Origin: Flavobacteriales bacterium
GTDB taxonomy: Bacteria > Bacteroidota > Bacteroidia > Flavobacteriales_F > PHOS-HE28
Length of the DNA: 41,388 nucleotides
Direction: 5' to 3'
Assembly: GCA_018057455.1 (NCBI GenBank)
Contig: JAGPDT010000026.1
Span: 1-41,388 of the forward strand
Shown here: one piece after another, positions 14,664 through 22,701 of the stretch
Numbering within the stretch: position 1 is the stretch's first letter
Layout of the letters: the number at the start of each line of letters is the position of its first letter
Made by a program: the position numbers and the translations under genes
Notes under the pieces: generated by a model
What the model was told of the DNA's origin: nothing
Database searches by the model: none
The model's input: the letters and a program-made list of their open reading frames with translations, nothing else

Positions 14664-15968
14664 ATGACCCTCCTTGCACGCCGCACCGTATTTCTGGGTG
14701 CGATCGCAGCCACCTCCGCGGTGAGCGCCCAGGTAAGCCAAGGCTGCATTTCCGAGCTCAGTGGCCAGGAGTGCGGCCCCCGCCTGAACACGATCACCAC
14801 GGCGGTGCCCTTCCTGCTGATCGGCCCCGATTCGCGCTCCGGCGGCATGGGTGACGCCGGCGTGGCCCTGCCGGCCGATGCCAATGCCCTGCATTGGAAC
14901 CCCAGCAAGATCGCCTTTGCCGAGAATGACATGGAGTTCCGCGTTTCGGTATCGCCTTGGCTGCGGAATTTGGTGCCGGACATGAGCTTGGCCTATATCT
15001 CAGGCTATAAGAAATTGGACAAGAACAGCGCCTTGGGCGGGTCCCTGCGCTACTTCAACCTGGGCAGCATCACCTTCACGGACATCAACGGGCAGGTGCT
15101 CCGCGACTTCAAACCGGCCGAGTTCGCCTTTGATGTCTCCTACGCCCAGAAGTTCAGCGAACGCACCTCCGGCGGCATCACCCTGCGCTACGTGAACAGC
15201 AACCTCACCGGCGGCCTCAACGTGAGCGGGGCCAATACCAAGGCAGGCCAGGCCATCGCCGCGGACCTCTCGTTCTTCTATACCAACGATCAAATGACCG
15301 TGGGCAACCGCGATGCCACCTTCTCCTTCGGCATCGACGTGTCCAACATCGGCAACAAGATGTCCTACAGCGAAACATCCCGCACGGACTTCCTGCCGAT
15401 CAACCTGCGCTTGGGCCCTGCCTTCACCGTTGACCTGGACCCCTACAACTCCATCACCTTCAATGCCGATGTGAACAAGCTGCTGGTGCCCACCCCGCCG
15501 GTGTACAAGATCGAGGAGAGCGCCAATGGCAACCCGCAGTACGTGATGGAGGACGGCAACTACGTGGTCTTCAGCGGGGAGGACCCGGACCGGGGCGTGG
15601 CCTCGGGCATCTTCGGCTCCTTCAGCGATGCCCCCGGCAATGTCTATGTGGACGAAGCCGGTGTGCAGCACGTGGAATCCGGCAGCCAAATGCGCGAAGA
15701 ACTGCGCGAGTTCTACTACGGTGGCGGGTTGGAGTACTGGTATGCCAAACAGTTCGCCTTCCGCACCGGCTATTTCTGGGAAGCGGCCACCAAAGGCGAC
15801 CGCAAATACTTCACCATGGGCCTGGGCGTGAAGTACAGCATGTTCTCGTTGGATTTCAGCTACCTGATCGCCAACACCACGCGCAGCCCCTTGGCCAACA
15901 CCCTGCGCTTCACGTTGGGCTTCAACTTCGACGGCAAGAACCGCAAGCCCACGGAAAGCGGGCAATGA
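14664..15968 (+). CDS. porV: Type IX secretion outer-membrane protein PorV (LptO)
   Basis: A 434-residue outer-membrane beta-barrel with signal peptide MTLLARRTVFLGAIAATSAVSA. Family hallmarks are the N-terminal TTAVPFLLIGPDSRSGGMGDAG and ALHWNPSKIAF, and alternating strands to the C-terminal LRFTLGFNFD. PorV shuttles T9SS cargo from the translocon to the PorU sortase. The ATG at 14664 is preferred to an in-frame TTG six bases upstream. It lies directly after porU, as in flavobacteria, and overlaps ispF by four bases (ATGA). Confidence 0.95.
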   Translation: MTLLARRTVFLGAIAATSAVSAQVSQGCISELSGQECGPRLNTITTAVPFLLIGPDSRSGGMGDAGVALPADANALHWNPSKIAFAENDMEFRVSVSPWLRNLVPDMSLAYISGYKKLDKNSALGGSLRYFNLGSITFTDINGQVLRDFKPAEFAFDVSYAQKFSERTSGGITLRYVNSNLTGGLNVSGANTKAGQAIAADLSFFYTNDQMTVGNRDATFSFGIDVSNIGNKMSYSETSRTDFLPINLRLGPAFTVDLDPYNSITFNADVNKLLVPTPPVYKIEESANGNPQYVMEDGNYVVFSGEDPDRGVASGIFGSFSDAPGNVYVDEAGVQHVESGSQMREELREFYYGGGLEYWYAKQFAFRTGYFWEAATKGDRKYFTMGLGVKYSMFSLDFSYLIANTTRSPLANTLRFTLGFNFDGKNRKPTESGQ

Positions 15969-16450
15969 ACGTCCGTACGGGTTTCGGCTACGACTCCCAC
16001 CGCTTGGTGGAGGGCCGGCCGTTCATGCTGGGGGGCGTGCGGATCCCCTTCGAGAAAGGGGGCTTGGGGCACAGCGACGCCGATGCGCTGCTGCATGCCA
16101 TCACCGATGCCCTGCTGGGCGCGGTGGCCTTGGGCGACATAGGCCTTCATTTTCCCGATACCGACGCGGCCTGGAAGAATGCGGATAGCCGCCACCTGCT
16201 GGCCCATGTCGTGCAGTTGCTGCACGGCCGCGGATGGACCGTGGGCAACATGGATTGCACGGTGGTGCTGGAACAGCCCAAGTTGCGCCCCCATGTGGAC
16301 GCCATGCGGGAAACCATCGCCGGTCTGCTGGAGGTTCAGGTGGACGCCGTATCGGTGAAGGCCAGCACCAACGAGAAGATGGGCTTCACCGGGCGCGGGG
16401 AGGGGGTGGCGGCCTACGCCGTGGTACTGGTGCAGCGCAGCGGGGCCTAA
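15965..16450 (+). CDS. ispF: 2-C-methyl-D-erythritol 2,4-cyclodiphosphate synthase
   Basis: A 161-residue enzyme of the MEP isoprenoid pathway, turning CDP-ME 2-phosphate into MEcPP with release of CMP. Metal ligands Asp10 and His12 stand in GYDSHR; GLGHSDADALLHAITDALLG and GDIGLHFPD follow; the C-terminal signature is KASTNEKMGFTGRGEG. Length is normal. The start overlaps the porV stop, so the two are probably translationally coupled. Confidence 0.96.
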   Translation: MNVRTGFGYDSHRLVEGRPFMLGGVRIPFEKGGLGHSDADALLHAITDALLGAVALGDIGLHFPDTDAAWKNADSRHLLAHVVQLLHGRGWTVGNMDCTVVLEQPKLRPHVDAMRETIAGLLEVQVDAVSVKASTNEKMGFTGRGEGVAAYAVVLVQRSGA

Positions 16451-16555
16451 AGGCCCGACGATCATTTCCGGGGCAGGGCAAGGTTGGATCGCGCGGACGC
16501 ACAATGGCGCATGCTCGTACATGCGTGGGCCGCCCCGGAAGAGTCCGACAGGAGG

Positions 16556-16746
16556 TAATACCATCATGAACCACAAATCAGTCCGATCTGCTTGCTCCCC
16601 GGAAGTCGGGACGAGGACGCTTTTTCCACATTACTTCTCCGGGGATGCAGCACCGTAGCTACGGCTAGGTCACTGCATCCCCGGATCGTCCTGCAGAAAA
16701 ATAGCAGCGCATCTTTTGGCCTGATTTGTAATTCAAGATGGTATAA
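16556..16746. mobile_element. MITE-like element, copy 2, with TAA target duplication
   Basis: A 185-bp element (16559-16743) from TACCA to TGGTA, flanked by TAA on both sides. The ends form inverted repeats (ATACCATCATGAACCACAAA against ATACCATCTTGAATTACAAA). It shares the CTTGCTCCCCGGAAGTCGGG block with copy 1. The centre holds a strong stem, TCCGGGGATGCAG paired with CTGCATCCCCGGA. It fills most of the 347-bp gap between ispF and the DUF4956 gene; the remaining bases (16451-16555 and 16747-16797) show nothing I can name. Confidence 0.85.
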
Positions 16747-16797
16747 GACCCGCGTTCGCGCTGATGCTGCCGGCAGGGAAGGCGGGGGAGCTGTCCG

Positions 16798-17466
16798 CTA
16801 GTCCCCGTCGTCGGGCAGGCCTGTGGTGAAGGACCCGTGCCCCTGCTCATCATCGAAGAAGAACACACGCATCTCGGCGGTGTCGCGCAGCAGGTCGATC
16901 TTGCCGATCTCCACGCGGCTGGGCCGGATCCCCAAGCGGTCCCGCAGGTCGGTGTAGAGCAACTCCTTGTTGCCGGGCTTGATCAGCTCGATCTTCTCAT
17001 ACACGAGTATGCGCATGGATTCATGGCGGGTCACCCACACCTTCTCCAGCAGGAACACCAGCAGGAGGATCATCAGGTTGGCGAAGACCATTTCGGCCAA
17101 GCTGATCGCATCGCTGGCCAGCGAGTTCACCACGGCCAGGGTGATCACCGCGAAGAGGTAGGTCATGTCCTTCACCTCGATCTGCTCGGTGCGGTAGCGG
17201 ATCACGCTGAAGATGGCGAACAGGCCGAAGCCGAACCCCATGCTGAGCTTCACGCTGTTCATCAGCACGCACAGGAAGAAGATGAGCAGGTTGAAGATGA
17301 AGTAGGTGAAGAGGTTCTCCTTTTTGCGGTGCACCGGGTAGTAGATCAGCCGGATCAGGATGAAGACCACCGCGGCGTTCAGGGCGAACTTGAGGACCAG
17401 CCCCAGGAGGCCGTCATTGTACAGGTGCATAGCGGAAGGGTCCATGGTCATTGATGCGGCGATCAC
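16798..17466 (-). CDS. DUF4956 membrane protein
   Basis: A 222-residue integral membrane protein with about four helices in the first 140 residues and a soluble C-terminal domain of about 80. GFGFGLFAIFSVIRYRTEQIEVKDMTYLF (split around the helix) is the typical DUF4956 core. Family members are often encoded beside VTC-domain proteins, as here, and are of unknown function, perhaps linked to polyphosphate or envelope metabolism. The likely GTG start overlaps the stop of the VTC gene (GTGA); an ATG five codons further in is an alternative. Confidence 0.85.
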   Translation of the reverse strand: MIAASMTMDPSAMHLYNDGLLGLVLKFALNAAVVFILIRLIYYPVHRKKENLFTYFIFNLLIFFLCVLMNSVKLSMGFGFGLFAIFSVIRYRTEQIEVKDMTYLFAVITLAVVNSLASDAISLAEMVFANLMILLLVFLLEKVWVTRHESMRILVYEKIELIKPGNKELLYTDLRDRLGIRPSRVEIGKIDLLRDTAEMRVFFFDDEQGHGSFTTGLPDDGD

Positions 17467-18212
17467 GCGGCCGGCTTACGGGCGCGCAGCAGGATCGGTT
17501 TGAAGCGGTTGTATTTGAGGTGGGGCCAGAGCAGCACGGTGCCGATGCAGTATTTGCTGAAGCTCACGGGCGGGCTGGGCAGGGCCTTCATCAGGGCCAG
17601 GAACGGGGATCCGTGGCCGGTGCGCCCTTCCTTGAGCTCGGCCACGCACAGGCCGGGAAGCGAGGCTTCGCGGCCATCGATGGACCGGAAGGACAGGCCG
17701 AGGTCCAAGGTGAGCCGCTCCCAGCGCGTGCGGTGTACCAAGGTGTAGCGGAAGAACGCATTGGTCAAGGTGGGCTGAAGAGCGGTATCGGACCCGGTGC
17801 ATCGGGCCACGAAACCGGCTTGGCCGGGTGTGAGGACCGGGTTGAGGGCCGGCACCGGGATCCGGCGCTTGTCCGTGCCACCACGGCCGGTACGGAGCTT
17901 CACTTCCAGGAAGCAGCTGTCCGAACCCACGTATTCGCGGATGCGCACCTTGTGGCGGAACGTACGGCCATTGTGGTGGTCGAAGTAGGCGCGCCGGCCG
18001 GGGGTGTCGAAGTAGAGCGTCCGGTACAGGGTCCCGCGCTGACCTGCGGTCTCCAGCACGCGGTATTCGGCCGAAAGCTGCTTCAAGAGCATCGGAAGGC
18101 CGGCGGCGGCGAGCAGGTACTTCGTGTCCATGCGCGATTGCAGGGCCACATTGTCCATCTCGGCCAAGCTGATGGGGGCATAGCCGCTGATCGCTCGTTG
18201 CACTTCTTCCAT
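17463..18212 (-). CDS. VTC-domain (polyphosphate polymerase-like) protein
   Basis: A 249-residue soluble protein of the VTC superfamily, related to the catalytic domain of yeast Vtc4, which makes polyphosphate from ATP in a tunnel lined with basic residues. Visible family traits are MDTKYLL near the N-terminus, TLYFDTPGRRAYFDHHNGR, KVRIREYV, FLEVKLRTGRGGTDKRR, LTLDLGLSF, VAELKEG and the C-terminal SFSKYCIG. The start MEEVQRAISGY removes an unlikely N-terminal extension of the longer frame. It is coupled to the DUF4956 gene. Polymerase activity is inferred from the family only. Confidence 0.85.
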   Translation of the reverse strand: MEEVQRAISGYAPISLAEMDNVALQSRMDTKYLLAAAGLPMLLKQLSAEYRVLETAGQRGTLYRTLYFDTPGRRAYFDHHNGRTFRHKVRIREYVGSDSCFLEVKLRTGRGGTDKRRIPVPALNPVLTPGQAGFVARCTGSDTALQPTLTNAFFRYTLVHRTRWERLTLDLGLSFRSIDGREASLPGLCVAELKEGRTGHGSPFLALMKALPSPPVSFSKYCIGTVLLWPHLKYNRFKPILLRARKPAA

Positions 18213-18275
18213 GGTTGAATGCGCGGCCAAGCTAGGGAATGGTTTCACATGGCCGTAACATGGGCGCGGTGCATG

Positions 18276-18283
18276 TACATTCG
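18276..18283 (+). promoter_or_regulatory. Candidate -7 promoter element of cdd
   Basis: TACATTCG, one base from TAnnTTTG, ends 14 bp before the cytidine deaminase start in the 85-bp gap divergent from the VTC gene. Confidence 0.4.
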
Positions 18284-18297
18284 GCACCCTACCTACG

Positions 18298-18792
18298 ATG
18301 GCAAACACCCGAAAGATCGCGTTGCACTATTTGCACCACGCCACCTGGTCGGCGCTTCCCGCGGACGACCGCGAATTGCTGGAACTGGCCGTGAAGGCGG
18401 CGCGGCATGCGTATGCGCCCTATTCAAAGTTCAAGGTGGGCGCGGCCCTGCGCTTGGAGAGCGGCGAGATCGTTCCCGGCAGCAACCAGGAGAACGCCAG
18501 TTTTCCGGCCGGCATCTGCGCCGAGCGCACCGCCTTGCATGCCGCCATGGCCGTGGTGCCCAAGGGCACCGTGGAGAGCATCGCCGTGGTGGTGCCCCAA
18601 CTGAAGGGCAGCCGCCCGGTGACCCCTTGCGGCATCTGCCGGCAGGCCTTGGTGGAACAGGAACGCCGGCAAGGCGGCCCCATGCGCCTGCTGTTGGGCG
18701 TGGTGAAAGGTCCGGTGATCGAGACCTTCAGCGCGGAAACCCTCCTGCCGCTCTCGTTCGACAGCAGCCAGCTGGGCCGCAAGCCACGCTGA
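18298..18792 (+). CDS. cdd: Cytidine deaminase
   Basis: A 164-residue zinc enzyme deaminating cytidine and deoxycytidine to uridine and deoxyuridine in pyrimidine salvage. The zinc site is C74-A-E76 in GICAERTALHAA plus C111 and C114 in PCGICRQAL; E76 is the proton shuttle. AYAPYSKFKVGAAL and NQENASFP are standard substrate-binding segments. It lies upstream of pdhA, an order also known in flavobacteria, but pdhA has its own promoter-like element. Confidence 0.95.
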   Translation: MANTRKIALHYLHHATWSALPADDRELLELAVKAARHAYAPYSKFKVGAALRLESGEIVPGSNQENASFPAGICAERTALHAAMAVVPKGTVESIAVVVPQLKGSRPVTPCGICRQALVEQERRQGGPMRLLLGVVKGPVIETFSAETLLPLSFDSSQLGRKPR

Positions 18793-18799
18793 CCCGGGC

Positions 18800-18807
18800 T
18801 ATCTTTG
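18800..18807 (+). promoter_or_regulatory. Candidate -7 promoter element of pdhA
   Basis: TATCTTTG fits TAnnTTTG exactly and ends 17 bp before the pdhA start. Confidence 0.55.
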
Positions 18808-18824
18808 CGCCGTTCTACTTTCTT

Positions 18825-19874
18825 ATGGCCATGAGTGAAACCGTTTCAAGCAAGACGACCAAGGGGAAACGCACCGGTGATGGACCGGCCACCTTCGGCA
18901 AGGAAGTCCAGCTGCGTTGGTACAAGGACATGCTGCTGATGCGGCGCTTCGAGGAGAAGGCCGGGCAGTTGTACACCCAGCAGAAATTCGGTGGATTCTG
19001 CCACCTCTACATCGGGCAGGAAGCGGTGCTGGCCGGGCTGGTCACGGCCATGCACAAGGACGACCGCATCATCACCGCCTACCGCGACCACGCCCACCCG
19101 CTGGTGTTGGGCACCCCTGCCAAGCACGTGATGGCCGAGCTCTACGGCCGCAGCACCGGCAGCAGCAAAGGCAAGGGGGGGAGCATGCACTACTTCGACA
19201 AGGAGCGCAACTTCTTCGGCGGGCATGGCATCGTGGGTGCGCAGATCGCCATGGGGGCCGGCATCGCCTTCGCGGACAAGTACCGCGGGGGGGACCAGGT
19301 GACCTACTGCTTCATGGGCGACGGGGCCATGCGGCAGGGCATCCTGCATGAGACCTTCAACATGGCCATGAACTGGAAGCTGCCGGTGGTGTTCGCCATT
19401 GAAAACAACGACTACGCCATGGGCACCAGCGTGGAACGCACCAGCAACGTGCATGAATTGTACAAGGCGGGCCTTTCCTACAACATGCCCGGTGCGCCGG
19501 TGGACGGCATGAGCTGCCAAGCGGTACACACGGCCTTCGCCGATGCGGCGGCACACGTGCGTGCAGGCAATGGTCCGTTCCTGCTGGAGGTGAAGACCTA
19601 CCGCTACCGCGGGCACAGCATGAGTGACCCCGGCACCTACCGCACCAAGGAAGAGGTGGAAGCCTACAAGATGCGTGACCCGCTGGAATTGGTGCGCCGG
19701 GAGGTCCTGAAGCAGGGTTGGGCCAGTGAGGAACAGCTCGCCAACTGGGACGCGGAGGTAAAGGCCGAGGTGGAGGAGGCCGTGAAATTCGCCGAGGAAA
19801 GCCCCTATCCCGCGGTGGAAGAACTGTATATCGACGTGTACAAGCAACCGGATTATCCCTTCATCAAAGAGTGA
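18825..19874 (+). CDS. pdhA: Pyruvate dehydrogenase E1 component, alpha subunit
   Basis: A 349-residue thiamine-diphosphate enzyme subunit that decarboxylates pyruvate and passes the acetyl group to the lipoyl arm of E2. The TPP motif runs from GDG (165-167) to NN (194-195). Other hallmarks are MRRFEEKAGQLY, GGFCHLYIGQEAV, YRDHAHPL, GKGGSMHYFD and the loop YRYRGHSMSDPGTYR. The frame is open far upstream, but ATG 18825, just after the promoter-like element, gives the normal length. The beta subunit gene is not in the window. Confidence 0.95.
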   Translation: MAMSETVSSKTTKGKRTGDGPATFGKEVQLRWYKDMLLMRRFEEKAGQLYTQQKFGGFCHLYIGQEAVLAGLVTAMHKDDRIITAYRDHAHPLVLGTPAKHVMAELYGRSTGSSKGKGGSMHYFDKERNFFGGHGIVGAQIAMGAGIAFADKYRGGDQVTYCFMGDGAMRQGILHETFNMAMNWKLPVVFAIENNDYAMGTSVERTSNVHELYKAGLSYNMPGAPVDGMSCQAVHTAFADAAAHVRAGNGPFLLEVKTYRYRGHSMSDPGTYRTKEEVEAYKMRDPLELVRREVLKQGWASEEQLANWDAEVKAEVEEAVKFAEESPYPAVEELYIDVYKQPDYPFIKE

Positions 19875-19876
19875 CC

Positions 19877-21175
19877 ATGGCCGAAGTGATCAACATGCCG
19901 CACCTGAGCGACACCATGACCGAGGGCGTGGTGTCCGCTTGGCACAAGAAGGTAGGGGATGCCGTGAAGAGCGGCGAGATCCTGGCCGATATCGAGACGG
20001 ACAAGGCCACCATGGAATTCGAGAGCTACTTTGACGGGGTGCTCCTGCACATCGGTGTACAGGAAGGCCAGACCGCCCCGGTAGATTCGCTCCTGGCGAT
20101 CATTGGCAAGCAAGGGGAGGACATCAGTGGGCTGCTTCAGGGGCCGGCGGCAACCGGGCCCAAGGAACGGCAGAAGGAGGCTGCACGACCGGATGCCCGG
20201 CAGGTGAAAGTGGAGCCGGAAGTGAAGCAGGCCCCTCCGGTGTCGCCCAAAGCAGCGGAACAGAGCGAGGTGGCGGCGGCCCCAAAGACCCGGACCGCGC
20301 CCGTGGCCGCCATGGCGGCGAACGGGCGGGTGAAGGCCAGCCCCTTGGCGCGCCGTTTGGCCGAGGAGCGCGGCATCAACCTCAAGCTCGTGCGCGGAAG
20401 CGGCGATGACGGCCGGATCATCAAAGACGACATTGAGCACTACATGGCCGGTGGGGTGGCGGCACCACCGGCACGCGAGGAACGGTACAGCGAGGTGGCG
20501 GTGAGCCAGATGCGCAAGACCATTGCCCGCCGCTTGGCCGAGAGCAAGTTCAGCGCCCCGCACTTTTACCTCACCATCGCCGTGGACATGGGGCAGGCCA
20601 TGGCCGCGCGGGAAGCCATCAACAAAGCCGTGGCACCGGACAAGATCAGCTTCAACGACCTGGTGATCAAGGCGGCGGCCACGGCCCTGCGCCAACATCC
20701 CAAGGTGAACAGCAGCTGGCTGGGCGACCGCATCCGCTTCAACGAGCACGTGCACATCGGTGTGGCCGTGGCCGTGGAAGAGGGCCTGCTGGTACCCGTT
20801 GTGCGCTTCGCCGACACCAAGCCGCTGCGCGCGATCGGTGCGGAAGTGCGCGACTATGCCAAGCGGGCCAAGGACAAGAAATTGCAGCCGCAGGACTGGG
20901 AGGGAAACACCTTCACCATCAGCAACCTGGGCATGTTCGGCATCGATGAGTTCACCGCCATCATCAATCCGCCGGACGCCTGCATCCTGGCCGTGGGCGC
21001 CATCATGGACACCCCCGTGGTGAAACATGGCGCGGTGGTGCCCGGCCATGTGATGAAGCTGACCCTGAGCTGCGACCACCGTGCGGTGGACGGTGCCACC
21101 GCCGCAGCCTTCCTGCAGTCGTTGAAGGATTCCCTGGAGAACCCCGTGCTGATGCTGGGCACGGCTTCCATCTGA
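19877..21175 (+). CDS. pdhC: Pyruvate dehydrogenase E2, dihydrolipoamide acetyltransferase
   Basis: A 432-residue E2 chain with one lipoyl domain (lipoylated Lys43 in IETDKATMEFES), an Ala/Pro/charged linker, the E3/E1-binding domain (KASPLARRLAEERGINL and GSGDDGRIIKDDIEHY) and a catalytic domain ending with the active-site motif LSCDHRAVDGATAAAFL. It transfers acetyl from lipoyl to CoA. The ATG lies three bases after the pdhA stop; an in-frame GTG overlapping that stop is less likely. It is co-transcribed with pdhA. Confidence 0.95.
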   Translation: MAEVINMPHLSDTMTEGVVSAWHKKVGDAVKSGEILADIETDKATMEFESYFDGVLLHIGVQEGQTAPVDSLLAIIGKQGEDISGLLQGPAATGPKERQKEAARPDARQVKVEPEVKQAPPVSPKAAEQSEVAAAPKTRTAPVAAMAANGRVKASPLARRLAEERGINLKLVRGSGDDGRIIKDDIEHYMAGGVAAPPAREERYSEVAVSQMRKTIARRLAESKFSAPHFYLTIAVDMGQAMAAREAINKAVAPDKISFNDLVIKAAATALRQHPKVNSSWLGDRIRFNEHVHIGVAVAVEEGLLVPVVRFADTKPLRAIGAEVRDYAKRAKDKKLQPQDWEGNTFTISNLGMFGIDEFTAIINPPDACILAVGAIMDTPVVKHGAVVPGHVMKLTLSCDHRAVDGATAAAFLQSLKDSLENPVLMLGTASI

Positions 21176-21178
21176 GCC

Positions 21179-21622
21179 ATGCCGGCCCGGCGCGCCGACG
21201 TACCGGGGCTGGCCTTGGTCATCGGCCAATTTGCCTGTATGGCCGTGCTGCTGGCCGGAAGTTGGACGTTGCCATGGTGGGCTTGGAGCCTGTTCCTCTT
21301 GGGCGTGGCCATCTTCCTTTGGGCCCTGCTTTCACTGGGCAAACACAATCTGGCCGTGCTTCCGGCGCCCCGTGCGGGCAACAGGTTGAGCAACCAAGGC
21401 ATCTACCGCCGGGTGCGCCACCCCATGTACCTGGGCGTACTGCTCTGCGGCCTGGCGTTGGCCTTGGGCGCCCCGGCCTGGTGGCGATGGGCGGCATGGG
21501 GCGGTGCGCTGGCCGTACTGGTGATGAAGGTGCTCCACGAGGAAAGGCAACTTACGCTCTTGCACCCGGATTACCCCGCGCGGATGCGTGGTGTGGCCCA
21601 TCTGTTCCCCGGCGTGTGGTGA
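21179..21622 (+). CDS. Isoprenylcysteine carboxyl methyltransferase-like membrane protein
   Basis: A 147-residue membrane protein with four or five hydrophobic segments. NQGIYRRVRHPMYLGVLL followed by HEERQLTLLHPDY is the SAM-binding signature (RHPxY and EExxL) of the ICMT/PEMT superfamily. Bacterial members methylate unknown small lipid or protein substrates. It starts three bases after the pdhC stop and is probably in the same transcript, though no functional link is evident. Confidence 0.8.
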   Translation: MPARRADVPGLALVIGQFACMAVLLAGSWTLPWWAWSLFLLGVAIFLWALLSLGKHNLAVLPAPRAGNRLSNQGIYRRVRHPMYLGVLLCGLALALGAPAWWRWAAWGGALAVLVMKVLHEERQLTLLHPDYPARMRGVAHLFPGVW

Positions 21623-21682
21623 ACGCCGGGGCAGCCCGGGAAATACTGCGATCAGGGTATTGTACCCCCCGGGGCCCATGGG

Positions 21683-21690
21683 TTCTTTTG
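21683..21690 (+). promoter_or_regulatory. Candidate -7 promoter element, near-leaderless
   Basis: TTCTTTTG, one base from TAnnTTTG, ends only four bases before the ATG of the next gene, so the transcript would have almost no leader. Confidence 0.4.
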
Positions 21691-21694
21691 CACC

Positions 21695-22645
21695 ATGGAG
21701 AACTTGGAGGAGAAAAGTGCGGTGGTGCAGCGGAAATGGGGCCTGTTGGCATTTCTGATCGTGCTGCTGCTCATGCCCATCGGGCACGCGTTGATGGTGC
21801 TCAATGAACAGGTGTTGCACGCGGACAAGTACGTGAGCGCGGGCATCATGGGCGCGGTAGGCATGGTCCTGCTGTTCTGGGGCATCATCCGCCACTCCAA
21901 CAACGCCATCTCCAGCCTGCTGGGGCTGCTGGCCGGCATCCTGGTGTGGACCGGCTGGGTGGAATTCTCTTTCGTATGGGTGGGGGAGAAGGAAAGCGTG
22001 CCGCCCATGATGGCCAACGGCGAAGTGGTGACCAAGGCCGAATATGTGGTGATGCTCTCCTCCATCGGCCTGCTGGCCGCGGTGTTGCTGATGTACACGT
22101 TCTCCTCCACGCGCTGCCCGTACTTCCGCTGGTTCCAACGCGGCCTGGGCATGCGCCAAGCGATCAGGGACACCGGCACCAATGAACCCTCCAGGCCCAT
22201 GGCCGTCACGGTCTTCATGGAGATCATTGTGATCATGTGGACCTTCTATGTGCTGCTGCTGGTGGTGTACCACCCGTTGATCGCCGGCGACCGCCATCCG
22301 GCCACGTACGCAGTGGCGTACGGCTCCCTGCTCTGGTCCGCCGTCCTGTTCGCCAAGCTCATGCGCATCAAGACCTTCGACCATGCGCTGCGCTATGCCA
22401 TCCCCACGGTGATCATCTTCTGGAATTTCATTGAGGTGATCGGGCGTTGGGACCTCTTCTCCGAGTTCTGGGTGCATCCCTTGGAGCATTGGATCGAGAA
22501 CAGCTTGATCCTGGGCGCCTTGGCGTTGGCCGTGGTGATGTACGTGCGTGACGGCAGGAAGGACCCCAAGGCCAAGGTGCGCCGCGGGGCCAAGCAGGCA
22601 GCACGGGAAAAGGTGCGCCTGCAGGCCGTGGAGCAAGTTGCCTGA
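21695..22645 (+). CDS. Conserved multi-pass membrane protein of unknown function
   Basis: A 316-residue protein that I do not recognise. It has about eight hydrophobic segments (for example WGLLAFLIVLLLMPIGHALM, MGAVGMVLLFWGII, LLGLLAGILVWTGWVEF, VMLSSIGLLAAVLLMY, FMEIIVIMWTFYVLLLVVYH and LILGALALAVVMYV) and a basic C-terminal tail rich in Lys and Arg, probably cytoplasmic. Polar motifs inside the membrane region include WVEFSFVWVGEKES and WNFIEVIGRWD. No catalytic motif is clear. It starts right after a promoter-like element and is followed by recG, which has its own. Confidence 0.75.
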   Translation: MENLEEKSAVVQRKWGLLAFLIVLLLMPIGHALMVLNEQVLHADKYVSAGIMGAVGMVLLFWGIIRHSNNAISSLLGLLAGILVWTGWVEFSFVWVGEKESVPPMMANGEVVTKAEYVVMLSSIGLLAAVLLMYTFSSTRCPYFRWFQRGLGMRQAIRDTGTNEPSRPMAVTVFMEIIVIMWTFYVLLLVVYHPLIAGDRHPATYAVAYGSLLWSAVLFAKLMRIKTFDHALRYAIPTVIIFWNFIEVIGRWDLFSEFWVHPLEHWIENSLILGALALAVVMYVRDGRKDPKAKVRRGAKQAAREKVRLQAVEQVA

Positions 22646-22689
22646 TGCTCGTACGGCGGCACTCCGGAGGGCATTGAAGCCCGGCGGGC

Positions 22690-22697
22690 TATTTTCG
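22690..22697 (+). promoter_or_regulatory. Candidate -7 promoter element of recG, near-leaderless
   Basis: TATTTTCG, one base from TAnnTTTG, ends four bases before the recG start codon, so initiation would fall at or beside the ATG. Confidence 0.4.
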
Positions 22698-22701
22698 GGC
22701 C

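Noticed and set aside
18219-18824. A long N-terminal extension of pdhA
   Set aside because: The open frame overlaps the whole cytidine deaminase gene in another frame; normal E1-alpha length and the promoter-like element support ATG 18825.
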